A stretch of DNA of 64,000 nt, from the NCBI GenBank assembly GCA_023653785.1, contig JAMKCH010035321.1, forward strand, positions 48,578-112,577, written 5' to 3'. The notes beneath the pieces are model-generated. The model made no database searches, was not told where the DNA came from, and saw only the letters and a program-made list of their open reading frames with translations. Position 1 is the stretch's first letter, and each line of letters starts with the position of its first letter. Made by a program: the position numbers and the translations under genes. The stretch is from Ophioderma brevispina (Eukaryota > Echinodermata > Ophiuroidea > Amphilepidida > Ophiodermatidae). Positions 1-12,392 of this stretch are shown here, one piece after another.

Positions 1-1483
1 CCAAATTAACAACTGTGACCTGAGCTGTTGACAGGCCATGTATCTGTCTAGTATGCTCCAAATGGAGATGGCTAGGAATTTAAATGGATGAAATGCCCAT
101 TTATGAACTAGCAGCTCTGTTAATGAAACTTTCCACGAGGGACTTACCAGTCGTGACATTAGTTAATCCAGCTCTTTTAGTACGAAGAGGGGCAAGTTGC
201 GGTTTTTTTTTTTCCTTCCTGGTCGGATGGGCAAACGTGAGATTCTCGGGTCTCGAATATCCCTCCATATTGCACAAGTTTCCTTTAGAGCGTCAAAGTT
301 CTAATCGGTCCTAACAGGTATCGTCTGTGTGATATTAAACATAAAGTTATAATCATGCTGCCCCAAAGGGCACATATTAAAAACACATCTCGGTTATCAC
401 ATCCTGAATTTGACTTGTTCGTTCACAGCCAGAAAACTGCTGTACTTGTCAAACATCCAAAACAAACCTCATGGTGTTGTGATGAACTGTTAATGTTTTA
501 ACCATATTACAGTTTTTAAACACTCTAGGATGCTGTAGAAACCTATTCATATAATAACACCCTGAATTACGTGGGTGGTACAAAGTTAAAACAATCATAC
601 TGGAAATGAACATTAGAAAGAATAAGGTATAGGTTAAGAATAGAAAAGCGTTACAGTATCAATTTCGCAATGTTAACTAAATGTAATAAACAATGTTATT
701 AATAGGATAATCTGTACATGTGCATTAATAGACACAACCTTTACTGTTACAACTCACAGGCATACATCAACTCAAGTCCATAAACCAAGGAATTCCGTTG
801 CATTGCAAGACAATATATAGCCCCCGCACAACATTCCCTTTAAGATTATAATTTTTTAAATAGTTAACAGTGGCTTGACGTATGGGGGCATTGCGCAGTT
901 TCCGTAGAATATGTCAACAAATTCAGATTAAAAAAAATATGTTGCATATCAAAATTAATACGATTATTTTAACGCGAAATATAAATAATTTCATAAAATA
1001 CTTAAATTTTGTTAGATACAGAGTGAGTAGAATAATGGACCCTGATTGTGCATCTCTATGTAAACGACATGTATATTATCTCAATATAGCTCATAATACG
1101 TGGGTTTCAGCGGGAGCTCTTTTTATTAGCTGAAATTCTACAAAGATCACTTCGACTTTGGTTTAAATTAGACCGAGCTACCGTGTTTCAATCATTAGTT
1201 GTTAGTTTTGCGCTCTATTCACGGGTTGACAGTAAAAAATAATGACGCTCAGCGAAGAAGTTTGTGCCTATTTATTGTGAAAGAACAAATAGGACGATGT
1301 TGTATGCCGTAAATACAGTCACAATTTACAAATGATGTCATCTATATCTTCTACGTCTTTCTACATGATACATGCATATCTGGAAATTGTTGAAACAATG
1401 CCATACAAAGAAAGAAACCAACGTCTTTTCGAAGAGGGAATGATTATTACGTCTTATTTGTAGACTAAAGTATGTCACATTCC
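1..1483. other. No supported gene; unannotated AT-rich DNA
   Basis: Short open frames occur here (76 codons at 84-314, 83 codons at 882-1133), but neither shows a recognisable motif, signal peptide or splice context. I see no SINE head, LINE protein similarity or inverted-repeat boundary before 1484. Confidence 0.5.
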
Positions 1484-2471
1484 TTAAAGGTGCATGTTTC
1501 CTATCGTCCTTGGGACCGCCCTGATTACCCTTAAGTAGTACCCCGGTATAAATAAGCCCTAGTGGTCCTAAAACGTTGTAAGATCAACGTTTAAGCTTAC
1601 ACGTTAAGATGCAATCCGTACACGTCTAAATGCATCTTATGCGCGTAAGCATATGGCCACGTGTTCAAAAAAACGTGTAAGGGTTTGTCATGTAACCTTC
1701 GCTCAGTAACATTTCTTCGTGTAAAGTTCAGCTTACAACTTCTTTTAGTGTTGCGCTATACGAGAGATTCCTCGCGGTGGCTATTTCTTACTCGTCATCC
1801 ATCGAGACACGACTGGGCAACTAGATTACTCTTGAAAAGAAAGCTCAAAAAAAAATTATTCTTCGCCCGCGGTCGAAAATTACACAAGATACCAATGTTA
1901 CCACCCTAAAGGAGGGTGGAAAATGCAAACCTATGGCTTTTGTCGTAATTTTGTATAAAATAATATTCCAATCCTAACTTTTGGGGGGGATGGCCTTTTC
2001 TAAATTTTCACACATTTAAAATAAATGTTTTAGCTTGTCTTTTTAAGATAATTATATTGCCAAATGCACTGGCCAAGTCTGCATAATTAATCAGGAGCAC
2101 ATCCTACATCCCGCGGTCAAATCGGTTATACCGTCCATCACTAACAGACACAGCTTAAACGTTAGAAATATCACCTTATATTTTCATTGGTCGTGCTGCA
2201 TTACGTTTAAGATGATTGGCGAATGTGATTTTTCACTTTATCATAACATGATTCGGCAATTCAATTGTCTCGCTATATATAAGACGTGTAAGGTAGCTTC
2301 TTAAACGTGTACGGTTACGCGTACGTTAAGTGCTACCATGAGATGTTTTTTAGGTCTTCTTACCATTCATAACCCGTCCATCCCCCGCCCAATCTTCCTT
2401 CCCCCAAGGTCCCAGTGTTGAATGGTCTGCAAATCGTTAAGAAGGGACGATAGAAAAAAATGCGTGGTTAA
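1484..2471. mobile_element. TTAA-flanked TIR element (non-autonomous, about 1 kb)
   Basis: The left end reads TTAAAGGTGCATGTTTCCTA, continuing TCGTCC. The right end, reverse-complemented, reads TTAACCACGCATTTTTTTCT, continuing ATCGTCC. Both ends therefore start with TTAA and share an imperfect inverted repeat of about 26 bp, which is the signature of piggyBac-type insertion at TTAA. The interior repeats short ACGTGTAAG-like words on both sides (around 1580-1670 and 2285-2330), and no long ORF is present. An 82-codon frame at 1661-1909 has no recognisable domain. The TTAA duplication is seen directly; the piggyBac assignment is inferred from target and terminus only. Confidence 0.6.
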
Positions 2472-2610
2472 TGATATCAGCATTTCCTGTGGTTCTTATG
2501 ACGTCGAAAAAGATAGGTAGGGGTGTTTTTCTTCCTAATTATTTCCCTAGAGCAAATATATCGACTCGCCTCCTTGAATTATTATCAGTTGCGCAAAATA
2601 CAACGGTCAT

Positions 2611-4671
2611 GATTCTCTAGAATAAAAAAATAAGTCAACGTTTTTATCCAATAGTTTGTTCAGATGAATTATAATTAGTGAATTTTGGTTGTCGCGTGTA
2701 GGTCCCTTCTCGCCTAGGCCATGCTCGACACTAAATCGGGCGGGATAGAACTCGAAATCGTTTCAACGCATGGACAATAATAAATGGCTTTGAACTTCGA
2801 GATAAGAAAGGAGTCAGAAGTCTTTTGTCCTATGTTTACCGAGCGGATTACTAAATATCAAAGCATCATTTTTATTTTGCTGGAGGTCAAGGTCTGATGT
2901 TGTACATTCATTGGGCACTGATATCTAATAAGAGAAAATTGATTTGACATTTATACTTATTCAAGACAATGGAGAACTTTTACTTTGCCGATGTTAAGTT
3001 GTCAAAGTTAACGATATTTCCTGTGTTCAACATCCCTATATAAGAAAAGAACAACATATCAATATCATCCGAGTTTGTATACGCACGCGTCGCTATATTT
3101 GCTTCATCACTTTATTTAGTGGAACAACATGGCACTGGATCTCCTATTTAAACCACAACACCAAATTAACAAGTTTATCTAAACATCCGCTCATATCCTC
3201 TTCTGGTGTGTAGCGTGTAAGATCGGCTGAATTCGAAGTTTATCACGGTACTTAATCAGTAATTTCGTGTCAATAAGCCAGGCGCGTATAATGGTTGCGA
3301 TGCTGGGCTTATTATACGAATAAAGAAAAAATAATTTCTTCAACATATTATTTTTCCGAAAATTGTATTTCTCCCAATCAATGTAAACGCACCTTTGGGT
3401 ACTAGCATAAGCTGGTAATTGATATTCACGGTGTGGGCAAAGGTCATCTGAGTTCTTAAGAGCTAAAAGTACATAACGTATCGTCGCTCTGGCAGAATTA
3501 ACTTTCAGAAATCACAGCGAATCCAACATAGTTCCATTCAAAAAAAGATTTCGTCTCAGCATTATAAAAACTACCACATGACTTCCCTTTGTGCGTAATA
3601 AATTGATCTGTTTTCAAAACCAATCATCATTTATGGTACTCCAGTAAATATCACATGAATTCACTTCATACGATGGTTTGTCATTGGCTTCATTGGCTAC
3701 ATATGAGGTTTTAAGTTTAGAGTCAAATGCACCTAAAAGGTTTCCTGCCCAGCGACATATGCACTGAAACGGCACTATAGAAAAGTTTCAGTAACATTTT
3801 TTTTTTTCTCCAACAGTGTGATACTTGGCGTTCCTTCTAAAACCTGAACATGTTGTTGTTACACTATTCCTTCCACTTTTTTTTTTTTATTTCTATGGTA
3901 CTTGCACTATTCCTCTCTCAAGAAAGAGCAAAAGCTTTAGAATAAAGCTGCTAAGATCATTACAGGTGTGACTAGATTTTAGTTCAAACAAGTTGGCATT
4001 AAATGCACGTAATTGGAAGCAGAGGTTAATAATAGATATAACCGCACTTATGCCATACATGTTCAATATATGAATGATCAATTGCCTCGATGCCTTCGAT
4101 TAGGTTTATTTAGAAAAAAAACCCGGTTAAGGCCAAGGAGCTAAAACAATCTTATTATTCCAAAACCAGAAACAGAGTTTAAACAGATTTCGGGGAACAA
4201 ACAGCATGTACTTTTTGATTTGATTCAAATTCCTGATTAAGGTGTAAATCACTGGCTGTCTCATGCAGTCCCAGAACCCTGGTTCATTAAAAGCAGTGCT
4301 GAACCTGAATGATTAACCCAGCCTAAACAATACAGAAATAAATACGTAATTAATAATAAATAAATCCGTATGCATGAGATATTGAGTCGGTATCAAAAAC
4401 ACGCCTTTCTGCCAGATCGATTCACATTATATCGTTGTTACATAGGGAATACATATGGGAGGGTTATTGGTATCATTCTGTAGTAAGAGAAGTACGAAAA
4501 GTCGATTTATCCAAGACTTGACTAAAAGAGGAAACTATTCACTGCAATGGCGGCCATGGGGGTGCCTTCTCTAAGATTTTTTTCTTCCTTCCACCAATCT
4601 TCCGCCAATCACTTGAGACCCCCTTCTCAAAAGTGATGTAACTGTCAAAAATGCAGGTAAAATAGCAAATT
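2611..4671 (+). repeat. Tandem duplication, copy A (about 2.06 kb)
   Basis: This segment is repeated immediately downstream at 4672-6722 in the same orientation. The two copies can be followed end to end, for example CGAAATCGTTTCAA at about 2754 and 4799 and CACGCGTCGCT at about 3084 and 5124. Differences are mainly scattered one- and two-base indels. The junctions share ATTCTCT followed by an A-run. No coding frame survives across either copy. The indel-rich pattern could be old sequence drift, but it equally fits two badly polished haplotype or long-read copies placed in tandem. Confidence 0.85.
4248..4372 (+). mobile_element. SINE 3' tail fragment (copy A)
   Basis: This stretch matches the 3' part of the SINE at 7986-8361: CCCTGG, CATTAAAAGCAGTG, CTGAATGATTAACCCAGCCT and a tail of TAAATA-type repeats. 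The tRNA-like head is missing, so it is a 5'-truncated SINE relic inside the duplicated unit. Confidence 0.65.
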
Positions 4672-6722
4672 CTCTCATAAAAAAATAGTCACGTTTTTAT
4701 CCTGTTTGTGCAGATGAATTAGGTAATTTGTGGTTGTCGCGTTGTAGGTCCTTCTCGCCTATGCCCATGCTCAAACTAAATCGGGCGGTGATAGAACTCG
4801 AAATCGTTTCAACTGCATGGACAATAATAATGGCTTTGAACTTCGAGATAAGAAAGGAGTCAGAAGTCTTTTGTCCTATGTTTACCGAGCGGATTACTAA
4901 ATATCAATAGCATCATTATTTATTTTGCTGGAGTCAATGTATGATGTTGTACATTCATTGGGCACTGATACTAAGAGATAGAAATTGATTTGACATTTTA
5001 TTCAAGACAATGAGCAACTTTTACTTTGCCGATGTATGTTGTCAAAGTTAACGATATTTCCTGTGTGCACATGCCCTATATAAAGAAAGAACTAACATAT
5101 CAATATCATCCGAGTTTGTATACGCACGCGTCGCTAAATTTGCTTCATCACTTTATTTAGTGAACAACATGGCACTGATCTCCCTATTTAAACACAACAC
5201 CAAATTACAATTTTATCTAAACATCAGCTCATATCCTCTATCTTCTGGTGTGTAGCGTGTAAGATCGGCGTAATTCGAAGTTTATCACGGTACTTAATCA
5301 GTAATTTCGTGTCAATAAGCTCAGGCGCGTATAATGTTGCTGATGCTGTGGCGTATTATACGAATACAGAAAAAATAATTTCTTTCAACATATTAATTTT
5401 TCCGAAAATTGTTATTTCTCCCAAGCAATGTAAACGCACCTTTGGTACTAGCATAAGCTGGTAATTGATAATTCACGGTGTGGTCAAAGGTCATCTGAGT
5501 TCTTAAGAGCTAAAAGTACATAACGTATCGTCGCTCTGGGCAGGAATTACTTTCAGAAATCACAGCGAATCCAACAGTAGTCCATTCAAAAAGATTTCGT
5601 CTCAGCATTATTAAAACTACAACATGACTTCCCTTTGTGCGTAATAAATTGATCTGTTTTCAACCAATCGATCATTTTGGTATCTCCAGTAAATATCAAC
5701 ATGAATTCACTTCATACGATGGTTTGTCATTGGCCTTCATTGGCTACATATGAGGTTTTAATTTTAGAGGTCAAATGCACATAAAAGGTTTCCTGCCCAG
5801 CGACGATATGCACTGAAAAGGCACTATCGAAAAGTTTCAGAAAACATTTTTTTTTTCTCCAACAGTGTGATTACTTTGCGTTCCTTCGAATACTCTGAAC
5901 ATGTTGTTTTACAATATTCCTTCCACTTATTTTTTTTTATTTTATGGTGAACTTGCACTATTCTCTCTCAAGAAAGAGCAAAAGCTTTAGAATAAAGCTG
6001 CTAAGATCATTACAGGTGTTACGAGATTTTATTCAAACAATTTGGCATTAAATGCACGTAATTGGAAGCAGGTTAATAATAGATATAACCGCACTTTGCC
6101 ACAACTATGTTCAATATATGAATGATCAATTGCCTCGATGCCTTGCGATTAGGTTTATTTATATAAAAAAAACGGTTAAGGCCAAGGGACTAAAACAAGC
6201 TTATTATTCCAAAACCGAAACAGATTTTAAACAGATTTCGAAAAACAGCATGTAATTTGATTTGGTTCAATATTCCGAATTAAGGTGTAAATCACTGGCT
6301 GTCTCATGCAGTCCCAGAACCCTGGGTATCATTAGAAAGCAGTGTCTGAACACTGAATGATTAACCCAGCCTAAACAATACAGAAATAAATACGTAATTA
6401 ATAAATAAATCCGTATGCATGAGATATTGATCTCGGTATCAAAAAACAACGCCTTTCTGCCAGATCGATTTCACATTATATCGTGTGTTACATAGAGAAT
6501 ACATATGGGAGGGTTATTGGTATCATTCTGTAATAAGAGAAGTACGAAAAGTCGATTTATCCAAGACTTGACTAAAAGAGGAAACTATTCACTGCAATGG
6601 CGGCACAGGGGGTGCCTTCCTAAGATTTTTTCTTCCTTTCCCCAATCTTCCCCAAAACTTGAGACCCACCTTCTCAAAAGTGATGGATAACTGTCAAAAT
6701 GCAGTTAAAAATAGCAAATTCT
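4672..6722 (+). repeat. Tandem duplication, copy B
   Basis: This is the second copy of the 2.05-kb unit. It ends where both copies reach AGCAAATTCTCTCAT, after which the sequence becomes unrelated (TTTAGCATAATTAATG). It holds the same SINE-tail fragment and the same poly-T and poly-A runs as copy A. Small ORFs here (4728-4910, 6052-6255, 6505-6690) are broken in copy A by indels, which argues against coding function. Confidence 0.85.
6289..6408 (+). mobile_element. SINE 3' tail fragment (copy B)
   Basis: This is the same truncated SINE tail in the second copy of the tandem duplication. It contains CAGTGTCTGAACACTGAATG, exactly as in the fuller SINE near 8309, and ends in AATAAATACGTAATTAATAA. 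Confidence 0.7.
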
Positions 6723-7514
6723 CTCATTTTAGCATAATTAATGTCACACCTGTTTAAATTGCATTTTTGATCGCAATTTACCATTTTTGCCTGACAATGA
6801 CACTCCCCCCCCAAAAAAAAAATTATCCTGGCGCCACCACTAGATAGTTGGAGTGCGACTTGACTAATTATTCGTTTTAAGATGGAATCAATATTGTTTT
6901 ATATATTGACAACAAACTGTGAAATTTTGGTCATGAATACGCAAAATAGTTAAGTGTTATAATGATTCTAAATGCAGAAGGTACTTAAAGAAAACCATGG
7001 GAGTTCACAACCACGTTTACAATGAAAACAATTAGTTTGGGTCTTTTGCAATGGCATCGCGAACTGGGGTTCGTTCCCGAAACTGAGTCGTAAATCTACG
7101 TGCATACTATGTCATGCTTGAGTGGACCAATTTGTCTAAAGCACTGTGTAACTGGTATGAAAAGGTCTGTTATGTAGGACATATGCATGAGTTAGTATAC
7201 ACGTAGGGTTACGCACGAGTTTGGGGAACGGGCCCCTGGTTAAATCATATACGGAACCGGGACGCCGCTTCGCGCTGGTGAGGGCAGTATTATGACAAAA
7301 TTAACAGGCTGCAAGGGAAACAAATTTCCAGAAGAAGCCTGAAAATGGTTGATTCCTGGGCGTTGATAACATATGGAAGGAGAGTTTACAGTACTCTTTA
7401 ACAATTCAAAATGGCTCTCAGTGGATGGCCACTTTATTGTGTTTTTTTTATGTCAGGCATATCTTGGCACTGTAGCGAGGTCTTTGTCATGGCTCATATG
7501 CCCGGCGTCTTTCA
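6723..7514. other. No gene seen
   Basis: AT-rich unique-looking DNA with C8 and A9 runs near 6806-6820. No protein similarity or inverted-repeat boundary was recognised. Confidence 0.4.
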
Positions 7515-7625
7515 GATGCAACCATGGGGAGAGCGGATAATTGATTTTCATGGTCCTAGTGGGATTTGAACCCAGGACCTTCTGCACCAGAGACAAAGGC
7601 CTTAACCACTGTGCCACGCTCCTCC
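7515..7625 (-). mobile_element. tRNA-derived SINE head (minus strand)
   Basis: Read on the minus strand, the sequence begins GAGGAGCGTGGCACAGTGG, a Pol III A box (TGGCACAGTGG). About 35 bases on it has a B box, GGTTCAAATCC. The following GCTCTCCCCATGGTTGC resembles the body of the plus-strand SINE near 8135 (GCTCTCCCCGTGGTTC), so both belong to one family. The central and tail parts are lost. The promoter boxes are seen directly; transcription is not implied. Confidence 0.75.
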
Positions 7626-7884
7626 ACAATATATATTAGTATATACAGCTCACAATTAATAAGGTACATTTTTCTGGAAAAGTTAGGTTCTTTATCTTTA
7701 ACCTGTTACAAGAATGTAAAATGTACACTGCAATATTACACATTTAAATGTGAAAAAGTCACACAACAGTTAATCCTCTCCTTGAAATCACGTCATTTAA
7801 TAAATTTGATGACGAATTAAAAATGACACTTTCGTGCATTGGGATTTTACAATAGAAAAAATCACGGAGAGAAGTACCAACATG

Positions 7885-7983
7885 TCTAGTACAACACAGG
7901 AATACCAGAGACACTTGATTTTGGTGCCAATGGATAGCTATCAACATCTGCTTTCCATTGCTACTAATATGAGTACCATTAAT
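7885..7983 (-). mobile_element. Fragment of the CCCTCGTCTT-end TTAA element family
   Basis: On the minus strand it reads GGTACTCATATTAGTAGCAA, then GGAAAGCAG and GATAGCTATCCATTGG. This parallels TACTCATTTTGGTCATCAA, GGAAAGAGG and AATAGCTATCCATTGG in the fuller element at 19533-20146. It lies directly against the SINE at 7986. Confidence 0.55.
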
Positions 7984-7985
7984 TA

Positions 7986-8361
7986 GGGAGAGCGTGACGC
8001 ACTGGTTAGGGTATTCTACTTTGGTGCAGAAGGTCCCCGGTTCGAGCCCCGGCGGGGCCACTTGCTGGGATTCAATTGGGTACTAAATTCTGAATTTGAT
8101 TTGTAAGAACTATTGATTAAAACTGGAATTCCGCTCTCCCCGTGGTTCATTTGGACTTGGGCAAACGAACCATGAGAATACCCTGTCCTTCAGAGGGGAC
8201 GTTAAGCCGTCGGTCCCATATACATGGAGAATCACGCCTGTATAAGAGTAGAGTGAAAACCCTGGCTGTCCCAATTCGTCTTGGATCCCTGGGCATCATT
8301 GGAAAGCAGTGTCTGAACACTGAATGATCTACCCAGGCTAAATAAATGAATAATAAATTAT
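7986..8361 (+). mobile_element. tRNA-derived SINE, nearly full length
   Basis: The 5' head carries an A-box-like GCGTGACGCACTGGTTAGG and a B box, GGTTCGAGCCCC, at 8039-8050. A central block holds GGGGACGTTAAGCCGTCGGT at about 8197-8216. The 3' tail is CAGTGTCTGAACACTGAATG followed by CTAAATAAATGAATAATAAA. Head, conserved middle and simple tail are the normal SINE plan. An antisense ORF (7759-8061) that starts MAPPGLEPGT is only the reversed B-box region. Confidence 0.8.
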
Positions 8362-8394
8362 TGCCTAGAATTACGTCAGATTGACATTATAAAA

Positions 8395-8495
8395 TTCACA
8401 TGTCAGCAAAACTGTCAATTTCCATACACAGTGTAGAATAGGGGACCATTCTACACTGTGTAAAATTGAAATTTGCTGACATGTGAACTTTATCT
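8395..8495. repeat. Long hairpin (inverted repeat)
   Basis: The left arm has CACATGTCAGC, TCAATTT and ACACAGTGTAGAAT. The right arm has ATTCTACACTGTGT, AAATTGA and GCTGACATGTG, so about 40-bp arms flank an 8-base loop (AGGGGACC). No Pol III boxes or transposon ends were recognised. It could be a small foldback element or a hairpin RNA source. Confidence 0.7.
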
Positions 8496-8499
8496 GGTA

Positions 8500-9376
8500 A
8501 TTCACTGTTTTCATGAAAGTCGACCATACTCTAGCCTTTCATCAAACGTTATGTGTATTATACTTTTCATGATTATATTGATGTATTTATGTATAATAAG
8601 AAGCTGTATAAAGTTCAAAACAGGTGGCTGAGTCTATCGAATCTAAAAGCAAGACGTACATAATTCATGGGCCAAAAGATCGGAAGATATACATTTGAAA
8701 AAAAAATCAAATCACTGTTTTAAGCAAGTCGGGTCATTGAAGAAGAAATGCACATTTACCAAAATCGATTTCAATTTTGCACTTGTCCTAAGGGATCATG
8801 AGGGGTATACAAACACTACAGCGTACAAGTTGATGAGTCGTGAAATGGGGTGGATTACCCATGCAACCTATGAAGAACGACTCAAGCGATTTTCCTTTTT
8901 CTTGAGTTCTTTCTTCATATGTAGGATGCGTAATCCAAACTAGTTAAAAGACTCATCAGCATGTATTCTGCAGTCTTTTATGATCATCTGATAACGAATC
9001 CACAGAGGCTCCTTGAATGAAATCCTATACGTTCTTTAAAAGGAACTTCACTCGACTGGCTATATTTACAGAGTTGATCTTCAACTTCCTATAGGAATAA
9101 TGCAACCTTATTATATATGAACCCCATTCGCTAACTCCTCAGCTGCGTTATATTATCTTAGCTCCGCTTTCAACTATTATTGTAGAGTTAACCAACAATG
9201 AATGCATCAACTTTATAGCCTACTTATTCGTATCGGCAAGAAGTAATATGTAACATTGTGGCTAAAATTTCAAGCTAATTAAACAACATTTTGTAAACTA
9301 CTTTCTTGATTAATTTCTTGTTCAATGTTGATCTCTATTGGTAAAGAAATAAATTAAGAACAATTCATTTTCTACC
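8500..9376. other. No gene seen
   Basis: An 82-codon frame at 8695-8943 has no recognisable family. Otherwise this is AT-rich DNA with no structure I can identify. Confidence 0.4.
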
Positions 9377-10124
9377 TTAACACTTAAGTGACCGGGGGGT
9401 CCTATGGACCCCCAAAATTTGTTTTCGCGCTGGCCGCTTTACGCATGCGTTTTGTGCGCCTATTTTTTTGTAATTGTCTGACTTTTAAATGCGCTTCTTC
9501 TCATACAAAAAAAAATGAAATCGGCCAAGCCGTTAGTGAATTAATTAGTGCCCCCCCCCCCTTGGGCACTAACGGAAGTCATCTCAGAATATTTTTAATT
9601 ATCAAAGAACCAAAGCTATTTTTTGCTGATATATATTCACACATACATGTTAGTAAACAATTATTAGTAACATTAAAAATAATTAACCCTTTATGTGCTG
9701 AAAACAAACGATTTCGTCGTGGACGTTGCTAAACCGTTACTGTACAAACTCTATGGGAAAATGACGTGTATTTTGCAACACCCGTTAAAATACAAGATCC
9801 CTAAAACTGCAGGTTTTGTGTTAAATATATGTAATTTGGGTCTTCTAGAATAGATATCAACATAAAATAAGTTTTCAAAAAGTTTGATGTAAGCGCAAGG
9901 CTCATTTGAAATTTCCGTCTTTTTGTCTAATTTTCGCATGTTTGCCCCTAATTTGCACCCCGAATAACAAATTTCATTTTTTATTGCTGATTTGGGGTTG
10001 TCTTATGACCCTTCACATGTGGTATAAATTTCGTGCAAAAATTCCTTCGGGAAAGTGGTTTCCTTAGTGTGGGGTCCCATGGCCACCAACGGGAGTGAAA
10101 ACCCCTTGGTCACTTAAGTGTTAA
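9377..10124. mobile_element. TTAA-flanked TIR element with palindromic ends (CACTTAAGTG family, copy 1)
   Basis: The left terminus is TTAACACTTAAGTGACC and the right terminus is GGTCACTTAAGTGTTAA, perfect inverted repeats of 17 bases that themselves contain the palindrome CACTTAAGTG. Just inside lie GGGGGTCCTATGGACCCCC (left) and GGGGTCCCATGG (right), giving secondary hairpins. The 748-bp interior has no transposase-like ORF; the 114-codon frame at 9388-9732 runs through the terminal hairpins. Related copies lie at 26745-27470 and 59687-59816. TTAA at both ends fits a piggyBac-type target. Confidence 0.8.
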
Positions 10125-12392
10125 TGTTCTGAAAATCATTCTGCAGTGGCTCTAATGTGGAAACGGTTGTAACATTAATACACTGTTACGACCGTTGTGA
10201 GTTGCGGCTATATCTGAAAAAGTATGTAGTGTACATAGCTAAAATTGCACATGAGTTAGAACACTGTGCCATGTAGTACCTCGATAAAATGGGAGCAATA
10301 CTGGTGTGTACTTAGGAAAGTATTCATATCTGAAGTTCAAAAAAGTTTGACACACAATGTTACACCCGTTATGTCAAATTTAACTGAGCTCTAATTTCTT
10401 ACGCAAGTAGAAATACTCGGTGATGTTTTCAATCTCGGTTGGGCTCATGTAATCTTCTTTCAGTTTTACAAACAGAACTTTAAAAAATCAGTTAATATTG
10501 TTCATACCACTAATTTTAGAATCAATACTTGAAATATTACAGTTTCATCCCAAGATAGTGAACATTAGAGCACAAACATTTTTACAAATATTAAAAATTC
10601 TTTTCGCTTTTTATCTCTCCTTACCTATACCTGTAAATTATGTGAAAAGTTATATAAATCAGTATTCCATATTCAAATTGGACAATTGATAAAATTAGGT
10701 AGTTCCAAATTTACTACTTTTAAATCAGCAATAAAGCAAAACTTAAGAGCATACGCATTTCCTTATCCTGAACCAATGGGCTATGCTAGAAATTTCCCAA
10801 ACCCCCATGACAATTTCAAAATTCGAAATGACTACGGGAATATCGAAGCTTTTTAACAAATCAGTGTGGGAATTCATTCCCATAGTTTTTTTTTTTTAAA
10901 CATAATAAACAAAGATATATTAAATACTTCAAGAAAAGAAAATCAGTAAAGAATTATAGTATTTTTCTCTGGGAAGTGGGATTTTTTCAGTGGGTCAGTA
11001 AAGTCATGGGAATTCCCAGAACCCTCTTGGATAGCTGCTTAATTACTCAATTATCTTAGTAATAACATCTGGTAAAGTAACCAAATTGGAATATTGGATA
11101 TGTTTTTTACGATTTTTATTTTAGGGATTCCCATGCACTTTCTGGAGATCACTATGAGAATTCCCATGTGTTTTTGGAGAAGGGGGATGTGGGAATTCCC
11201 ACTCTCATTTTTGTAATAATGAATTAAACTATCAACATTATTACATGTGATTTTACAATCATGGTTCCATTTAGAAAACAATGTTCACAGAATTTACGAT
11301 GCGAGATAGGGTTAGAGTGAATCTTTTATTATTTTTTTCAGAAAAAAATCAAGTAGCTCTGATATAGACACGCATTCTTACATGAGGCAGATTTAATGCT
11401 CCAAATCACATTTTGTTGTGTTTGTGTGGAACCCGCTTTTGCAAATGTTGGTATTTTTGGAAATGACTTCCTTTTTTATAATGAGACGGTTAGAAATTGC
11501 AATTCTTTTAAACAGAGTGCAAGCATTCAATGCCGACGGTTTAGTTGACATAAACATTTGTTTGTAATTAGCTTTAAAGCAAGGAACAAAATAGTCCAAA
11601 CGTCCAAATGTAAACAATAAAATTTATAGTTGCTGATTGCTGTTGTAATTTGTATCAATAGTGATACCAGATAATTACGCTTACCTTCTGTGTGAAAGAA
11701 TTAATTTTGTCGAACTTCGCTTTCTCAATAACGGCTTTGATAATGAGTGTTTTATGATGAGGAAATATGTGTGGAAATATGTTTTGATATCAGTGCTTCT
11801 CTTGTTGTTCTTAAAATTGGCGATCAAATGTAACCTCAAACCACCCCTTTACAAGCCCGTGAGCATTTATGCAACTTTTGATTGATTTACCGCTGAGGCC
11901 TTGTATGTTTTCTCTGTAACCCATCCAATAACATATACGAAGGGACAGAGTCGAACTACATAACTGCCGTTATTGATCATGTATACTTGGAAGACTGAAT
12001 GGTGTACTTGTCATTTAATACCGTCAATTGTCCGCATTGCCGAAGGGTGTTTGAAGAGGAATCTTGTACCGTAATCGTGGGTTCGTTTGCCAGAGCGCAA
12101 TGAGGCATTTATTTTGATTAAGGTGAATGTCAACCAATAACCCTTCTATTCAAACATTACAGAAAATGTTAAGGAAATGTTATGTTATGACAAGCACAAT
12201 TTTACGAGTAATGTTGTAAAATGCACTTTTGAATGTCATAGAAAAACCTTTCGAACTTGTGCGTCAAACAACTTTAAGTATAACCTGGGAGTTGTAATTG
12301 TAAGTCACTGAAAAACCAGCCACAATCAATAATACGCCCCCCCCCCCGGGTTGGATTAAACATTATGCAGTTCTAGTTACCGCCCCTTGACG
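10125..12392. other. No gene seen; contains GGGAATTCCC cluster
   Basis: Short frames at 10498-10689, 11051-11281, 11393-11617 and 11661-11885 show no recognisable family. A C10 run lies at about 12337-12346. The only structure noticed is the set of GGGAATTCCC-type palindromes at 10868-11200. Confidence 0.4.
10868..11200. promoter_or_regulatory. Cluster of Rel/NF-kB-like GGGAATTCCC sites
   Basis: Five related words occur in 330 bases: GGGAATTCATTCCC (10868), GGGAATTCCC (11008), GGGATTCCC (11124), GAGAATTCCC (11156) and GGGAATTCCC (11191). The consensus GGGRNNYYCC is the known binding site of Rel-family factors, and GGGAATTCCC is its perfect palindrome. No promoter or gene is visible beside it, so function is inference. 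The words could instead be remnants of a short palindromic repeat. Confidence 0.3.

Noticed and set aside
7759..8061. Minus-strand 100-codon ORF beginning MAPPGLEPGT
   Set aside because: It is the antisense of the SINE B box and body, a common false gene prediction.
9388..9732. 114-codon ORF as a transposase
   Set aside because: It reads through the terminal hairpins of a non-autonomous TTAA element and has no DDD/DDE-type blocks.
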